The notes under the pieces are model-generated. The model did no database searches, was not told the origin of the DNA, and saw only the letters and a list, made by a program, of their open reading frames with translations. Made by a program: the position numbers and the translations under genes. 64,000 nt of DNA from Acidobacteriota bacterium (GTDB lineage Bacteria > Acidobacteriota > Vicinamibacteria > Vicinamibacterales > SCN-69-37), in the NCBI GenBank assembly GCA_020853395.1, contig JADYYY010000016.1, positions 62,001 to 126,000 of the forward strand, given 5' to 3'. This document shows positions 1 to 9,334 of the stretch, one piece after another. Numbering within the stretch: the first letter of the stretch is position 1; every line of letters starts with the position of its first letter.

Positions 1-951
1 CGCCACACCGTCGGGCTCGACGTCGGCCTGCAGACGTCCACGTTCCGCGGCGACAAGAACCTCGACGTGAACGCGTTCTTCCTCGACACCGGCGGGCCGG
101 ATGCACCCGGCGGCGGCGCCGGCTTCGGCGCCAGCGTCGCGTATCCGAACGATCCCTGGACGGCGAGCTTCTCGGCGCTCGAGCTGCAGGCCGGCTACAG
201 TCCTGCCCTCGGTTTCGTCGAGCGCCGGGGATTCCGGCGGTTCAACCCGGAGCTGGAATGGGCGCCGCGCGTCGCCGATCACCCGTGGATTCGCGGGCTC
301 GAGCTCTCGCTCGACTGGGACGTCCAGAACGACACGCGCAACCGTGCGCTCACGCGCGAGATGGAGCTGACGGTGCTCCAGGTCAACGCCCACGACGGCG
401 GCCGCTACCAGTTCGTCGTCACGCCGCAGTACGAGCGGCTCGAGGAGGACTTCGAGATCTCGGACGGCGTCGTGCTGCCGGCCGGCGCCGAGTACCGGTT
501 CACGCGCTACCAGATCGAGGCGGAGACGTCCGATTCACGGCCGGTGTCGATCGCGCCGCAGGTCACGTGGGGCGAGTTCTTCTCGGGCCGCCGGCGCGAC
601 TACGCGCTGCAGATCGGCGTCCGGCCGCGGCGCGGCGTGTCGTTCGCCGTCGAGGCCGAACGGAGCGTGCTCGACCTGGCGGAAGGCAGCTTCACGGCCG
701 ACGTGGTCCGGCTGGCCGCCAACACCCAGTTCAGCCCCTGGATCTCGCTGGCGAACAACGTCCAGTACGACACCGTGAGCGGCGAGCTGGGCTGGCAGGC
801 GCGCTTCCGCTGGATCCGTCGTCCCGGCAACGATCTGTTCGTCGTCTACACGCACAACTGGCGCGAGCTCATGACGCCCGGTCAGCGCCGGCGGCTCTCG
901 ACGCTCGACAATCGGCTCGCGACGAAGCTCGTGTATACACTGAGGTTCTAA
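1..951 (+). CDS. C-terminal part of a DUF5916-type outer-membrane barrel protein
   Basis: The reading frame is open from the first base, so this is the 3' part of a longer gene that begins upstream of the window. The visible 316 residues alternate hydrophobic and polar residues in beta-strand fashion and are rich in aromatic/Arg pairs. The protein ends in strand-like TKLVYTLRF with a terminal Phe, typical of outer-membrane barrels. The late FVVYTHNW block and this ending match the C-terminal domain of the DUF5916 family, whose N-terminus usually carries a carbohydrate-binding-like module. That module would lie outside the window. Its ligand or role is unknown. Family assignment is by recognised motif only. 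Confidence 0.7.
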   Translation, partial: RHTVGLDVGLQTSTFRGDKNLDVNAFFLDTGGPDAPGGGAGFGASVAYPNDPWTASFSALELQAGYSPALGFVERRGFRRFNPELEWAPRVADHPWIRGLELSLDWDVQNDTRNRALTREMELTVLQVNAHDGGRYQFVVTPQYERLEEDFEISDGVVLPAGAEYRFTRYQIEAETSDSRPVSIAPQVTWGEFFSGRRRDYALQIGVRPRRGVSFAVEAERSVLDLAEGSFTADVVRLAANTQFSPWISLANNVQYDTVSGELGWQARFRWIRRPGNDLFVVYTHNWRELMTPGQRRRLSTLDNRLATKLVYTLRF

Positions 952-960
952 CGACGCGAC

Positions 961-1042
961 GAAGGGCAAAGGGCAAAGGGCAGAGGGCAGAGGGCAAAGG
1001 TAAAGGGGAAAAGAGGGACGAAGGGAAAAGGGGAAAGGGAAG
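961..1042 (+). repeat. purine-rich AGGGCAAAGGGC-type tandem repeat
   Basis: An almost pure A/G tract built from AGGGCA(A/G) and AAGGGGAAA units begins about ten bases after the stop codon of the barrel gene. The same motif recurs at 28563-28735 and, in a short form on the other strand, at 29396-29407. No ORF or hairpin explains it. Purine mirror repeats can form triplex or G-rich structures, but nothing in the sequence shows that this one does. Confidence 0.8.
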
Positions 1043-1087
1043 ACCGAAATGCGGCGGACTGCCCGGCGATCGAATCGCAGCGAGGCA

Positions 1088-1093
1088 TAGAAT
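1088..1093 (+). promoter_or_regulatory. -10-like TAGAAT for haem A synthase gene
   Basis: TAGAAT lies 24 nt before the ATG at 1118. The predicted short leader carries a purine-rich ribosome-binding site (GAGGAGAAG, about 1101-1109). No convincing -35 was seen. Confidence 0.45.
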
Positions 1094-1117
1094 CGCAGAA
1101 GAGGAGAAGACGAATCG

Positions 1118-2218
1118 ATGCCGGCCGTGAGTCGTGCGATGTCGGGGGCGGGGGCGGGCGAGATTGCGGGGCATGGGCGGGTATCGGTGGCGCGGTGGTT
1201 GTTCGTCTGCGCGGCGCTCGTGTTCGCGATGGTGGTGCTGGGCGGTGCGACGCGGTTGACGCACTCGGGGCTGTCGATCGTCGAGTGGCAGCCGCTCGTC
1301 GGCACGATCCCGCCGCTTTCGGACGCCGACTGGCAGGAGCAGTTCGAGAAGTACCAGCTCACGCCCGAGTACCGGCTCGTGAACCACGACATGGACGTCG
1401 AGGGGTTCAAGCGCATCTTCTGGCTCGAGTACTTCCACCGGCTGCTCGGCCGGCTGATCGGGATCGTCTTCTTCCTGCCGTTCCTCTACTTCGTGGTGCG
1501 CCGCCAGATCGAGCGGCCGCTGGCATGGAAGCTCGCGGGGATTTTCGTGCTCGGCGGCCTGCAGGGTGCGATGGGGTGGTACATGGTGGCCAGCGGCCTC
1601 GTGGACGACCCGCGCGTGAGCCAGTTCCGGCTGACCGCGCATCTCGCGCTGGCCGTCCTGATCTACGCGGCCATTCTCTGGACGGCGCTCGACCTCCTGC
1701 CGGCCGGTCCGGCGCCCGCCGATCCGGCGGCCAGCGCGCGGCTACGCTGGCGCAGTTGGGCCGTCACCGCGCTCGTGGCGCTGCTCATCGTCTCGGGCGG
1801 GTTCGTCGCCGGCATCCGCGCCGGCCGCGCCTACAACACGTTCCCGCTGATGAACGGCCACGTCCTGCCGCCCGAAGCGTTCATGCTCGACCCGTGGTAC
1901 CAGAACTTCTTCTACAACATGGCCACGGTGCAGTTCACGCACCGGCTGTTCGCATGGACGCTGGTGCTCGCCGGCCCGTGGCTGTGGTGGACGACGCGCG
2001 CGGCGGGGCTGACCGCGCGGGTGCGCGCGCTCGGCCACCTGCTCCTGGCCGCGATCGCGATCCAGATCACGCTCGGCATCACCACGCTGCTCTTCGTGGT
2101 GCCGGTCTCGCTCGGCACGGCGCATCAAGCCGGCGCCCTGGGCGTCCTCACCGTCGTGCTGATGTTGAACCACGCGCTCGCACGGACGCCTGGGCGGAGA
2201 TGGCACGTCCACCCATGA
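1118..2218 (+). CDS. ctaA: haem A synthase (COX15/CtaA)
   Basis: An integral membrane protein of 366 residues with about eight hydrophobic segments, the usual size for the alpha-proteobacterial/mitochondrial COX15 type. The signature GGATRLTHSGLSIVEWQP follows the first transmembrane helix. Membrane-embedded histidines near HRLLGR and HRLFAW are the expected haem ligands. The enzyme oxidises the C8 methyl of haem O to the formyl group of haem A for aa3-type cytochrome oxidase. The ATG at 1118 has a GAGGAG-type ribosome-binding site; an in-frame ATG at 1139 is an alternative. No haem O synthase or oxidase subunits are next to it, so it appears monocistronic. Confidence 0.93.
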   Translation: MPAVSRAMSGAGAGEIAGHGRVSVARWLFVCAALVFAMVVLGGATRLTHSGLSIVEWQPLVGTIPPLSDADWQEQFEKYQLTPEYRLVNHDMDVEGFKRIFWLEYFHRLLGRLIGIVFFLPFLYFVVRRQIERPLAWKLAGIFVLGGLQGAMGWYMVASGLVDDPRVSQFRLTAHLALAVLIYAAILWTALDLLPAGPAPADPAASARLRWRSWAVTALVALLIVSGGFVAGIRAGRAYNTFPLMNGHVLPPEAFMLDPWYQNFFYNMATVQFTHRLFAWTLVLAGPWLWWTTRAAGLTARVRALGHLLLAAIAIQITLGITTLLFVVPVSLGTAHQAGALGVLTVVLMLNHALARTPGRRWHVHP

Positions 2219-2301
2219 AGCCGTGAAGCACGCGGCCGTGGCGCGTGCGTCGGAGGTCCGGTTCGCCAACCCATCCGGCCCCGGTCGGCCATTCAAGGCC
2301 G

Positions 2302-2307
2302 TACAAT
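2302..2307 (+). promoter_or_regulatory. -10-like TACAAT, leaderless start of recQ
   Basis: TACAAT is followed by 6 nt and then GTG at 2314. This geometry puts the transcription start at the start codon. It favours 2314 over the longer frame opening at 2245. Confidence 0.5.
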
Positions 2308-2313
2308 GCCGGC

Positions 2314-4164
2314 GTGCCGGACGCGCTCGCTGACATCCTCGAACGCTACTGGGGCTACGGCTCGTTCCGCCCGCTGCAGCGTGAGGCCATGGCGGCGATC
2401 GTGGCGCGCCGCGATTCGCTCGTCGTGCTGCCCACTGGCGGCGGCAAGTCGCTCTGCTTCCAGGCGCCGGCGCTCCTCGGCGACGGCGTCGCGCTCGTGA
2501 TCTCGCCGCTGATCGCGTTGATGAAGGATCAGGTCGACACGCTCGTCGCCAACGGCGTGCCGGCGGCGTCGTACCACAGCGGTCTGACGCCGGACGCGCG
2601 CCGCGCCGTGGCCGGCGGCGTGCGCGCCGGCCGCTACCGGCTGCTGTACGTCGCGCCGGAACGGCTCGTCGGCGAGGCCAGCGCCGGGTTCCTGTCGCTC
2701 TTGGGCGATCGCGCGCCGTCATTCGTCGCCATCGACGAGGCGCACTGCATCAGCCAGTGGGGCCACGACTTCCGGCCCGAATACCGGCAGCTCGCGCGGC
2801 TGCGCGAGCGGTGGCCGGACGTGGGGCTGCACGCGTTCACCGCCACCGCCACGGCCCGTGTGCGCCGCGACATCGTCGCCCAGCTCGGCCTGCGCGATCC
2901 GCTCGAGATGATCGGATCGTTCGATCGTCCGAACCTGGTCTACCGCGTGCTGCCGCGCGCGAATCTGAAGAAGCAGATCCAGGACGTCCTCGCGCGCCAC
3001 GCGCGCGAAGCGGGCATCGTCTATTGCCAGTCGCGTCGCGAAGTGGACGCGCTCGCCGCCTGGCTGTCGGGCACGGGCGTCCGCGCCGTGCCCTATCACG
3101 CCGGGCTCGACGACGACGTCCGTCACCGGAATCAGGACGCGTTCCTCAACGAGGACGTCGACGTCGTCGTCGCCACGGTCGCGTTCGGCATGGGCATCGA
3201 TCGATCCGACGTGCGGTTCGTCGTCCACGCCGGCCTTCCGCAGTCGCTCGAGCACTACCAGCAGGAAGCGGGCCGCGCCGGGCGCGACGGCCTCGAGGCC
3301 GAGTGCGTGCTGATCTACTCGGCCGCCGACGCGATCCGATGGCGGGCCATGTTCGGCGAGGAGAGCGACGGCCGCGAGGCCAAGCTCGCGCTGCTTCGCG
3401 ACATCGAGCGGTACGCCGCGAGCGTCGGCTGCCGGCACCGGCGTCTCGTGAGCTACTTCGGCGAGCCGTTCACGAAAGACGCCTGCGGCGCGTGCGACGT
3501 CTGCCTGGGCGAGCTCGAGCCGGTCGCCGAGCCGGTGCCGCTCGCGCGCAAGATCCTGTCCGCCGTCGCGCGCGTCGATCAGCGCTTCGGCGTCGCGCAC
3601 GTGGCGAACGTGCTGCGCGGCCGCGCCACCGAGCTCGTGAGCGGACGCGGGCACGATCGGCTGAGCGTGTTCGGCCTGCTGCGCGACGCGTCCGCCGACG
3701 AGATTCGCGGTTACGTCGATCAGCTCGTCGCGCGCGGGCTGCTCAGGGTCACCGACGATGCCTATCCGGTGCTCAAGCTGACCGCTGACGGCGTCGGCCT
3801 GATGAGGGATCCTGACGCGCTCGCCGACCTGGTGCTCGCGCGGCAGCGGAAGCCCGAGCGTGGGCAGCCGGAGCGGCGGACCACGGCCGGCGGCGATTCG
3901 TGGGAGGGCGTCGATCGCGACCTCTTCGACCGGCTCCGCGCGCTCCGCCAGTCGCTGGCGAAGGCGCGCGGCGTGCCGCCGTACATCGTCTTCCACGACC
4001 GGACGTTGCGCGACGTCGCGCGCCAGCGCCCGGCGTCGACGGCGGCGCTCGCCCACGTGTACGGCATGGGCGTCAGCAAGATCGAGCTGTTCGGCGCGGC
4101 CATCGTCGACGTCGTCCGTGAGCACGCCGCGTCGATGGACCGCGTGCCGGGAGAGGTCGCATGA
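2314..4164 (+). CDS. recQ: ATP-dependent DNA helicase RecQ
   Basis: A superfamily-2 3'-5' DNA helicase of 616 residues. Walker A reads PTGGGKS, and the DEAH box lies in DEAHCISQWGHDF, which also contains the RecQ aromatic loop. Helicase motif VI is in QQEAGRAGRDG. A four-cysteine zinc site (CRHRR...CGACDVC) follows, then a winged-helix RQC region and a C-terminal HRDC domain, giving the full-length RecQ arrangement. It unwinds recombination and replication intermediates. The GTG start at 2314 is chosen because the conserved ILERYWGYGSFRPLQ region follows at once and a -10 hexamer sits 6 nt upstream. The stop overlaps the next gene by 4 nt (ATGA). Confidence 0.95.
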   Translation: MPDALADILERYWGYGSFRPLQREAMAAIVARRDSLVVLPTGGGKSLCFQAPALLGDGVALVISPLIALMKDQVDTLVANGVPAASYHSGLTPDARRAVAGGVRAGRYRLLYVAPERLVGEASAGFLSLLGDRAPSFVAIDEAHCISQWGHDFRPEYRQLARLRERWPDVGLHAFTATATARVRRDIVAQLGLRDPLEMIGSFDRPNLVYRVLPRANLKKQIQDVLARHAREAGIVYCQSRREVDALAAWLSGTGVRAVPYHAGLDDDVRHRNQDAFLNEDVDVVVATVAFGMGIDRSDVRFVVHAGLPQSLEHYQQEAGRAGRDGLEAECVLIYSAADAIRWRAMFGEESDGREAKLALLRDIERYAASVGCRHRRLVSYFGEPFTKDACGACDVCLGELEPVAEPVPLARKILSAVARVDQRFGVAHVANVLRGRATELVSGRGHDRLSVFGLLRDASADEIRGYVDQLVARGLLRVTDDAYPVLKLTADGVGLMRDPDALADLVLARQRKPERGQPERRTTAGGDSWEGVDRDLFDRLRALRQSLAKARGVPPYIVFHDRTLRDVARQRPASTAALAHVYGMGVSKIELFGAAIVDVVREHAASMDRVPGEVA

Positions 4165-5369
4165 GGCGCCGCGAGTTCCTGGCTGCCGCCGCCACGCTGG
4201 CGGCCTCGACCGCGGGGATGCCGATCGCCGCCGCGCGGGCGCAGTCGCGGATCGCGCTGCCGTTCGAGAACGGCGAGCGCTCGCTCGTCGCGTTCCCGGA
4301 GAAGCGCCCGCTCATCGTCCTGACCACGCGGCCGCCGCAGCTCGAGACGCCGTTCAGTGTCTTCGACGAGGGCGTGCTGACGCCGAACGACGCGTTCTTC
4401 GTGCGCTATCACTGGGCGGCGATTCCGACGTCGATCGACGAGCGGACCTACCGGCTGCGCGTCGGCGGCGCCGTGTCGACGCCGCTGGAGCTCTCGCTCG
4501 AGGCCCTGGCGGCGCTCGCGCCTCCGGTGGACGTCGTCGCCGTGAACCAGTGTTCCGGCAACGGCCGCGGCCTCTTCCGGCCTCGAGTCAACGGCGGCCA
4601 GCTCGCGAACGGCGCGATGGGCAACGCGCGCTGGACCGGCGTGCCGCTCGGCGCCGTGCTGCGCGCCGCCGGCGTGAGCGCGGCCGCGAAGCAGGTGACC
4701 TTCGACGGCCTGGATCGGCCGCCGATGGGCACCGGGCCCGACTTCGTCAAGGCGCTCGACATCGATCACGCGCTCGATGGCAGCGTCCTCATCGCCTGGG
4801 CCATGAACGGCGCCGACCTGCCGATGCTGAACGGCTATCCGCTGCGCCTGGTCGTGCCGGGCTACTACGGCACCTACTGGATCAAACACCTCACGCACAT
4901 CGACGTGCGCGACGCCGCGTTCGACGGGTTCTGGATGAGCAGCGCGTACCGGATTCCCGCGAACTCCTGTGCCTGCGTCGAGCCTGGCGCGCCGCCGGCC
5001 GCGACCGTGCCGATCGGCCGCTTCAACGTGCGGTCGTTCATCACGAGCCACCTCGACGGCGCGACGATTCCCGCCGGCCGCGAGACGACCGTTCGCGGGA
5101 TCGCGTTCGACGGCGGCTCGGGGATCCGCGAGGTGGCGTTCTCGGCCGACGGCGGCCGCACGTGGCAGCCGACGCGGCTGGGACAGGATCTCGGCCGCTA
5201 CTCGTTCCGCGAGTGGACGACGACGTTCAGGCCGGCGGCGCTTGGGCCCGTCGACCTGCAGGCTCGCGCAACCAGCCAGCAGGGCGAGACTCAACCGGCG
5301 GCGCCGCGCTGGAACGCCGCCGGCTACATGCGCAACGTGATCGAAACGACGCGCGTGACGGTCGCGTAG
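4161..5369 (+). CDS. sulfite-oxidase-like molybdopterin enzyme, Tat-exported
   Basis: A 402-residue protein of the sulfite oxidase/sulfite dehydrogenase superfamily. The N-terminus is a Tat-type signal (RRREFL, then a hydrophobic Ala-rich stretch ending ARAQS), so it should act in the periplasm. The molybdenum-ligating cysteine is C131 in NQCSGNGRG. The C-terminal third resembles the Mo-co dimerisation domain. It starts inside the recQ stop (ATGA overlap) and is followed 8 nt later by a small cytochrome c gene, the SorA-SorB arrangement in which the haem subunit takes the electrons. Sulfite is the likely substrate by family and partner. Other oxyanions or sulfoxides cannot be excluded. Confidence 0.85.
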   Translation: MRRREFLAAAATLAASTAGMPIAAARAQSRIALPFENGERSLVAFPEKRPLIVLTTRPPQLETPFSVFDEGVLTPNDAFFVRYHWAAIPTSIDERTYRLRVGGAVSTPLELSLEALAALAPPVDVVAVNQCSGNGRGLFRPRVNGGQLANGAMGNARWTGVPLGAVLRAAGVSAAAKQVTFDGLDRPPMGTGPDFVKALDIDHALDGSVLIAWAMNGADLPMLNGYPLRLVVPGYYGTYWIKHLTHIDVRDAAFDGFWMSSAYRIPANSCACVEPGAPPAATVPIGRFNVRSFITSHLDGATIPAGRETTVRGIAFDGGSGIREVAFSADGGRTWQPTRLGQDLGRYSFREWTTTFRPAALGPVDLQARATSQQGETQPAAPRWNAAGYMRNVIETTRVTVA

Positions 5370-5377
5370 GACGAGCC

Positions 5378-5704
5378 ATGACGACGAAGTCGCGGCGACA
5401 TCTGGCGGCGTGGAGCGGCCTCGTGGTCGTCACCGGTGCGGCGCTGATCGCGGCGCAACTGACCGTGACGCTGCCGCCCGACACGGCTGTCTATCGGCCG
5501 AGCGATCTGCCTGGCTACGCCCTCGTCCAACGCCATTGCCTCGCCTGCCACTCCGCCGAGTACGTGCTCGTCCAGCCCCCCACGTCGTCGCGTGCCTACT
5601 GGGACGCGACGGTGAAGAAGATGAAGGCGCCGTTCGGCGCGGCGTTTCCCGACGAGGACATTCCTTCCATCGTGGACTACCTCGCGCAAACGTACGGACG
5701 GTGA
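5378..5704 (+). CDS. small c-type cytochrome, SorB-like
   Basis: A 108-residue exported protein with an N-terminal hydrophobic signal segment and one haem-attachment motif, CLACH (C54-H58). It also has a distal Met-containing segment (KKMKAPF) that could supply the second axial ligand. The C-terminus ([13 protein letters not shown]) is typical of single-haem periplasmic cytochromes. It directly follows the sulfite-oxidase-like gene and is probably co-transcribed as its electron acceptor subunit. The ATG at 5378 gives a normal signal peptide. The protein is slightly short but complete for a SorB-like cytochrome. Confidence 0.85.
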   Translation: MTTKSRRHLAAWSGLVVVTGAALIAAQLTVTLPPDTAVYRPSDLPGYALVQRHCLACHSAEYVLVQPPTSSRAYWDATVKKMKAPFGAAFPDEDIPSIVDYLAQTYGR

Positions 5705-5710
5705 CGCGTC

Positions 5711-5716
5711 TATACT
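5711..5716 (+). promoter_or_regulatory. -10-like TATACT before metalloprotease gene
   Basis: TATACT lies about 32 nt before the ATG at 5749. The intervening leader contains TTGGAGGG (5736-5743), a strong ribosome-binding site. Confidence 0.45.
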
Positions 5717-5748
5717 CGTGCCTTCCCGTTCAACGTTGGAGGGCTCAG

Positions 5749-8433
5749 ATGGCTCCTCGTCGCGGCACGATACGGTCGGCGTGGCTCGGGTTGGCCTGCG
5801 TTTGTGCGCTCGTCGCCGGCGTATCGGCGCAGGATCTCGGCCGGATCGTGTCTCAGGCGGTCGTGACGCCGGACGATCCGCTCTGGGCCGGCGTGCAGGA
5901 ACCGCCTGCGCCCGCGCCGCCCGCGGAGTCTCCGGCGCAGGCCGGTGACGCCGATCAGGCCGGACGTGCCGGCGGCCGTGGGCCACAGCCCACCCAGCCG
6001 CGTCCGTACGGCCAGGTCATCACCGCCGCCGCGCGCACCGACGACGGCATCTTCAAAGTGCACCGCGTGAACGAGCAGTTGTACTTCGAGATCCCGAAGG
6101 CGCAGCTCGGCAAGGACTTCCTCTGGGTGAGCCAGATCAAGCGGACGACGATCGGGGCGGGCTACGGCGGGCAGGCCGCGGGCAGCCGCGTCGTGCGCTG
6201 GGATCTGTCGGGAAACCGCGTCCTCTTGAAGATCATCGACTACAGCATCGTCGCCGACACCGCGGCGCCGATTGCGCGCGCGGTGGCGGACGCGAACCAT
6301 CCCGCGATCGCGCGCGCGTTCAACGTCGCCGCGTTCAACCCGTCGGGCGATCCGGTGATCGACGTGACGGCCATGTTCGCGACGGAGATGCCCGAGCTGT
6401 CGGTGCGCGGGCGGATCGGCGCGCGCGGGTTCGACGGCGCGCGGACGTTCATCGAGAAGGTCGTCTCGTTTCCCGAGAACGTCAACGTCGACGTCACGCA
6501 GACCTACACCGCGCCCGTCGACGCCGGCGGCCCTGGGGGCGCCGGCCGTGCCGGCATCCGCGGCAACAGCGCGACCGTCGTCGCCGCCTACAGCATGGTG
6601 AAGCTGCCCGAGACGCCGATGATGCCGCGGCTGTTCGACGAGCGCGTCGGGTACTTCTCGCAGTCGCACTACGACTTCGGGCGCGACGACCACCGCGCCA
6701 AGCAGCGCACCTTCATCACGCGCTATCGGCTGGAGAAGCAGGATCCGGCGGCGGCGCTCTCCGAGCCCGTGAAGCCCATCGTCTACTACGTGGATCCGGC
6801 GACGCCGGCGAAGTTCGTTCCGTGGGTCAAGCGGGGCGTCGAGGACTGGCAGCCAGCATTCGAGGCGGCCGGATTCCGCCGCGCCATCGTCGCGCGCGAC
6901 GCGCCTGCCGACGATCCCGACTGGAGCCCCGAAGACGCGAGGTACTCGGTGATCCGCTGGCTGCCGTCGACGATCGAGAACGCCCAGGGGCCGCACATCC
7001 ACGATCCGAGGACGGGCGAGATCCTCGAAGCGGACATCCAGTTCTACCACAACATCCAGAACCTGCTCCGCGACTGGTACTTCGTGCAGGTGGGCGCGCT
7101 CGACTCGCGCGCGAGGACGCTGCCGCTGTCCGAGGAGCTGATGGGCGAGCTCATCCGGCACGTCGTCGCGCACGAGGTCGGACACACGCTCGGGTTCCAG
7201 CACAACATGAAGGCGAGCTCGATGTACTCGCTGCAGCAGGTGCGCGATCGGGCGTGGGTGAAGGCGAACGGCCACACGCCGACGATCATGGACTACTCGC
7301 GGTTCAACTACGTCGCGCAGCCCGAGGACGGTATCGACGTGGCCGATCTGATTCCGAAGATCGGACCGTACGACAAGTGGGCGACGATGTGGGGGTACAC
7401 GCCCATTCCGGGCGCGAGTACGCCGGACGACGAGCGGCCGATGCTCGACGAGTGGGCGCGCCAGCAGGACGCGACGCCGTACTACCGGTTCTCGACGCCG
7501 GGCGGCATCGGCGATCCCGGCAACAACACCGAAGCCGTCGGCGACGCCGACGCGGTCGCGGCGACCACGCTGGGGATGAAGAACCTGCAGCGCGTGTCCG
7601 AGATGCTGCTCACGGCGACGTCCACGCGTGCGGGCGAGCCGTACGACGACCTGACGCAGGTCTTCGGCAGGATGGTGGGGCAGTGGACGCTCGAGATGGG
7701 CCACGTCGTCCAGCTCGTCGGCGGCGTCTCGTCCCAGCAGAAGCACGTCGGACAGCAGGGCGTGCGGTTCACCACGGTGCCCAAGGCCCGGCAGGTCGAG
7801 GCCGTGCAGTACCTGCTCGCCAACGCGTTCGTGACGCCGTCCATGTTCGTGAAGCCCGAACTGCTGCGCCGGATGGAGCCGGCCGGCGCGATGCTGCGGG
7901 TTCGCAACGCCCAGACCTCGGTGCTCAACCAGTTGCTCTCGGTGCCGCGGATCCAGCGCATGGTGGAGCAGGGCGCGATCGACGGGCCGGAGGCCTACTC
8001 GGCCCTCCAGATGCTCGGCGACGTGCGGCGGGGGATCTGGTCCGAGCTGGCGACGCCCGGGCGCGCGATCGATCCGTTCCGCCGCGAGACGCAGCGCGCG
8101 TATCTCGACACGCTCGACAACCGGATCAACGGCGGGCCGGTATCGGTGACCGAGGTCAGCGCGCTCTTGCGCGGCGAGCTGCGCGCGCTCGACGCGCAAA
8201 TCCGCACGGCGCTCTCGGCCGCCAGCGATCGCGTCACGCGGCTGCACCTCGAGGACGTGCGCGGGCACATCGCGCGGATTCTGGATCCGCAAGTGCCTCG
8301 AGCGGCCGCACAGGCCGCCGGCGCGGCGCGCGGCGCCGGCCCGGGCGGCACGGGCGATCGCGCCTTCGACTTCGAGAACGACCCGCTCCTGCGCGCGCCG
8401 GAAGGGTGCTGGACGACGCTGAGCCTCTGGTGA
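5749..8433 (+). CDS. secreted zinc-dependent metalloprotease (DUF5117/DUF4953 type)
   Basis: An 894-residue exported protein. A signal peptide (cleavage near GVSAQ) is followed by a low-complexity Pro/Ala/Gly linker and a large beta-rich region. A metzincin-like catalytic site [11 protein letters not shown] (H475, E476, H479, H485) supplies three zinc-binding histidines and the catalytic glutamate. The [17 protein letters not shown] segment downstream corresponds to the conserved Met-turn region ([15 protein letters not shown]). Layout and length fit the large DUF5117-DUF4953 zinc-metalloprotease family common in Acidobacteriota and Bacteroidota. Its natural substrate is unknown. The ATG at 5749 is supported by GGAGG 6-7 nt upstream; the longer upstream frame is antisense noise over the cytochrome gene. 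Confidence 0.9.
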   Translation: MAPRRGTIRSAWLGLACVCALVAGVSAQDLGRIVSQAVVTPDDPLWAGVQEPPAPAPPAESPAQAGDADQAGRAGGRGPQPTQPRPYGQVITAAARTDDGIFKVHRVNEQLYFEIPKAQLGKDFLWVSQIKRTTIGAGYGGQAAGSRVVRWDLSGNRVLLKIIDYSIVADTAAPIARAVADANHPAIARAFNVAAFNPSGDPVIDVTAMFATEMPELSVRGRIGARGFDGARTFIEKVVSFPENVNVDVTQTYTAPVDAGGPGGAGRAGIRGNSATVVAAYSMVKLPETPMMPRLFDERVGYFSQSHYDFGRDDHRAKQRTFITRYRLEKQDPAAALSEPVKPIVYYVDPATPAKFVPWVKRGVEDWQPAFEAAGFRRAIVARDAPADDPDWSPEDARYSVIRWLPSTIENAQGPHIHDPRTGEILEADIQFYHNIQNLLRDWYFVQVGALDSRARTLPLSEELMGELIRHVVAHEVGHTLGFQHNMKASSMYSLQQVRDRAWVKANGHTPTIMDYSRFNYVAQPEDGIDVADLIPKIGPYDKWATMWGYTPIPGASTPDDERPMLDEWARQQDATPYYRFSTPGGIGDPGNNTEAVGDADAVAATTLGMKNLQRVSEMLLTATSTRAGEPYDDLTQVFGRMVGQWTLEMGHVVQLVGGVSSQQKHVGQQGVRFTTVPKARQVEAVQYLLANAFVTPSMFVKPELLRRMEPAGAMLRVRNAQTSVLNQLLSVPRIQRMVEQGAIDGPEAYSALQMLGDVRRGIWSELATPGRAIDPFRRETQRAYLDTLDNRINGGPVSVTEVSALLRGELRALDAQIRTALSAASDRVTRLHLEDVRGHIARILDPQVPRAAAQAAGAARGAGPGGTGDRAFDFENDPLLRAPEGCWTTLSLW

Positions 8434-8452
8434 CGTCGACGCGGAACAGCGA

Positions 8453-8477
8453 GCTCGCCCGTCGTCAGCGGGCGAGC
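8453..8477. terminator. inverted repeat between convergent genes
   Basis: GCTCGCCCG (8453-8461) and CGGGCGAGC (8469-8477) form a perfect 9-bp stem with a 7-nt loop between the convergent ends at 8433 (+) and 8465 (-). The stem overlaps the last codons of the minus-strand gene. There is no U-tract, so it is at best a bidirectional or Rho-assisted terminator. Confidence 0.4.
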
Positions 8478-9295
8478 CCGTACGTACGGATCGCGGTGCC
8501 GCCCAGCACGGCATCGCGCTCGTCCTCGGACCAGGCAGCGACGGTGTCGAGCACGATCGCCATCGTCTCCTCGTACGTCGCCGCGAGCGTGCAGACCGGC
8601 CAGTCGGATCCAATCATCAGCCGTCCGGGTCCGAAGCACTCGATCGCCGCGTCGAGATAGGGCCGCACGTTCTCGCGAGTCCACGACGACCAGTCGGCCT
8701 CCGTCACCATGCCGGAGAGCTTGCAGACGACGTTCGGCAGGCGCGCCATGGCGCCGAGGTGCCGGCGCCACTCCCGGATCTCGCCGGCTGCGATGCGCGG
8801 CTTGGCGATGTGATCGAGCACGAAGCGCTGGCGTGGGAAGCGAGCGGCGAAGTCCACGGCTTCGGGCAGTTGCCGCTCGACCACGAGCACGTCGTAGGCC
8901 AGGCCGAAGCGCTCGAGGTGGGCGATTCCCCGGAGGAAGTCGTCGCGCAACATGAACCCGTCCGGCTCGGCTTGCACGATGTGACGCACCCCGACGAGAC
9001 GAGGATGCTGGCTGAGCTCGTCCAACTGGACGACGGCCTCGTCGGAGCACAGATCGACCCAGCCGACCACGCCGCGGATCGACGGGTGCTCGTCGGCGAG
9101 GCGCAGCAGCCAGCGAGTCTCCTCGACGTTCTGGAGGACCTGGACAAGGACCGATCCGTCGAAGCCCGCGGCTCCGAGATGCGGGGCGAGATCGGGGGGA
9201 AGGAAATCACGCTGGATCGCGGCCATGCGATCCGTGATCCACGGATGCGCGGCGGCCGAGTAGCGCCAGAAGTGCTGATGGCTGTCGATGCGCAC
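8465..9295 (-). CDS. amidohydrolase-2 family hydrolase (fuconolactonase-like)
   Basis: A 276-residue TIM-barrel metal-dependent hydrolase of the COG3618 type. The metal-binding HxH lies at the N-terminus in DSHQHFW. FVLDHIAKP carries the central histidine, and MIGSDWPVC carries the late aspartate. Characterised relatives open sugar lactones such as L-fucono-1,5-lactone or related aldonolactones. The gene is divergent from a sugar ABC importer with only 39 bp between the starts, so the two may serve one catabolic pathway. GTG at 9295 is preceded by GAGGAG at a normal distance and the HxH motif follows at residue 5. The exact substrate is not readable from the sequence. Confidence 0.82.
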   Translation of the reverse strand: MRIDSHQHFWRYSAAAHPWITDRMAAIQRDFLPPDLAPHLGAAGFDGSVLVQVLQNVEETRWLLRLADEHPSIRGVVGWVDLCSDEAVVQLDELSQHPRLVGVRHIVQAEPDGFMLRDDFLRGIAHLERFGLAYDVLVVERQLPEAVDFAARFPRQRFVLDHIAKPRIAAGEIREWRRHLGAMARLPNVVCKLSGMVTEADWSSWTRENVRPYLDAAIECFGPGRLMIGSDWPVCTLAATYEETMAIVLDTVAAWSEDERDAVLGGTAIRTYGLAR

Positions 9296-9322
9296 GGTCT
9301 CCTCGGATCTTTGCAGATCGGC

Positions 9323-9328
9323 TATCTT
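9323..9328 (+). promoter_or_regulatory. -10-like TATCTT, leaderless start of ABC operon
   Basis: TATCTT is followed by 6 nt and the ATG at 9335. No ribosome-binding site intervenes, so the importer mRNA is predicted to be leaderless. Confidence 0.5.
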
Positions 9329-9334
9329 ACCGGG

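Noticed and set aside
5710..8613. Long minus-strand frame opposite the metalloprotease
   Set aside because: Arg/His-rich shadow typical of high-GC coding DNA, with no domain signatures.
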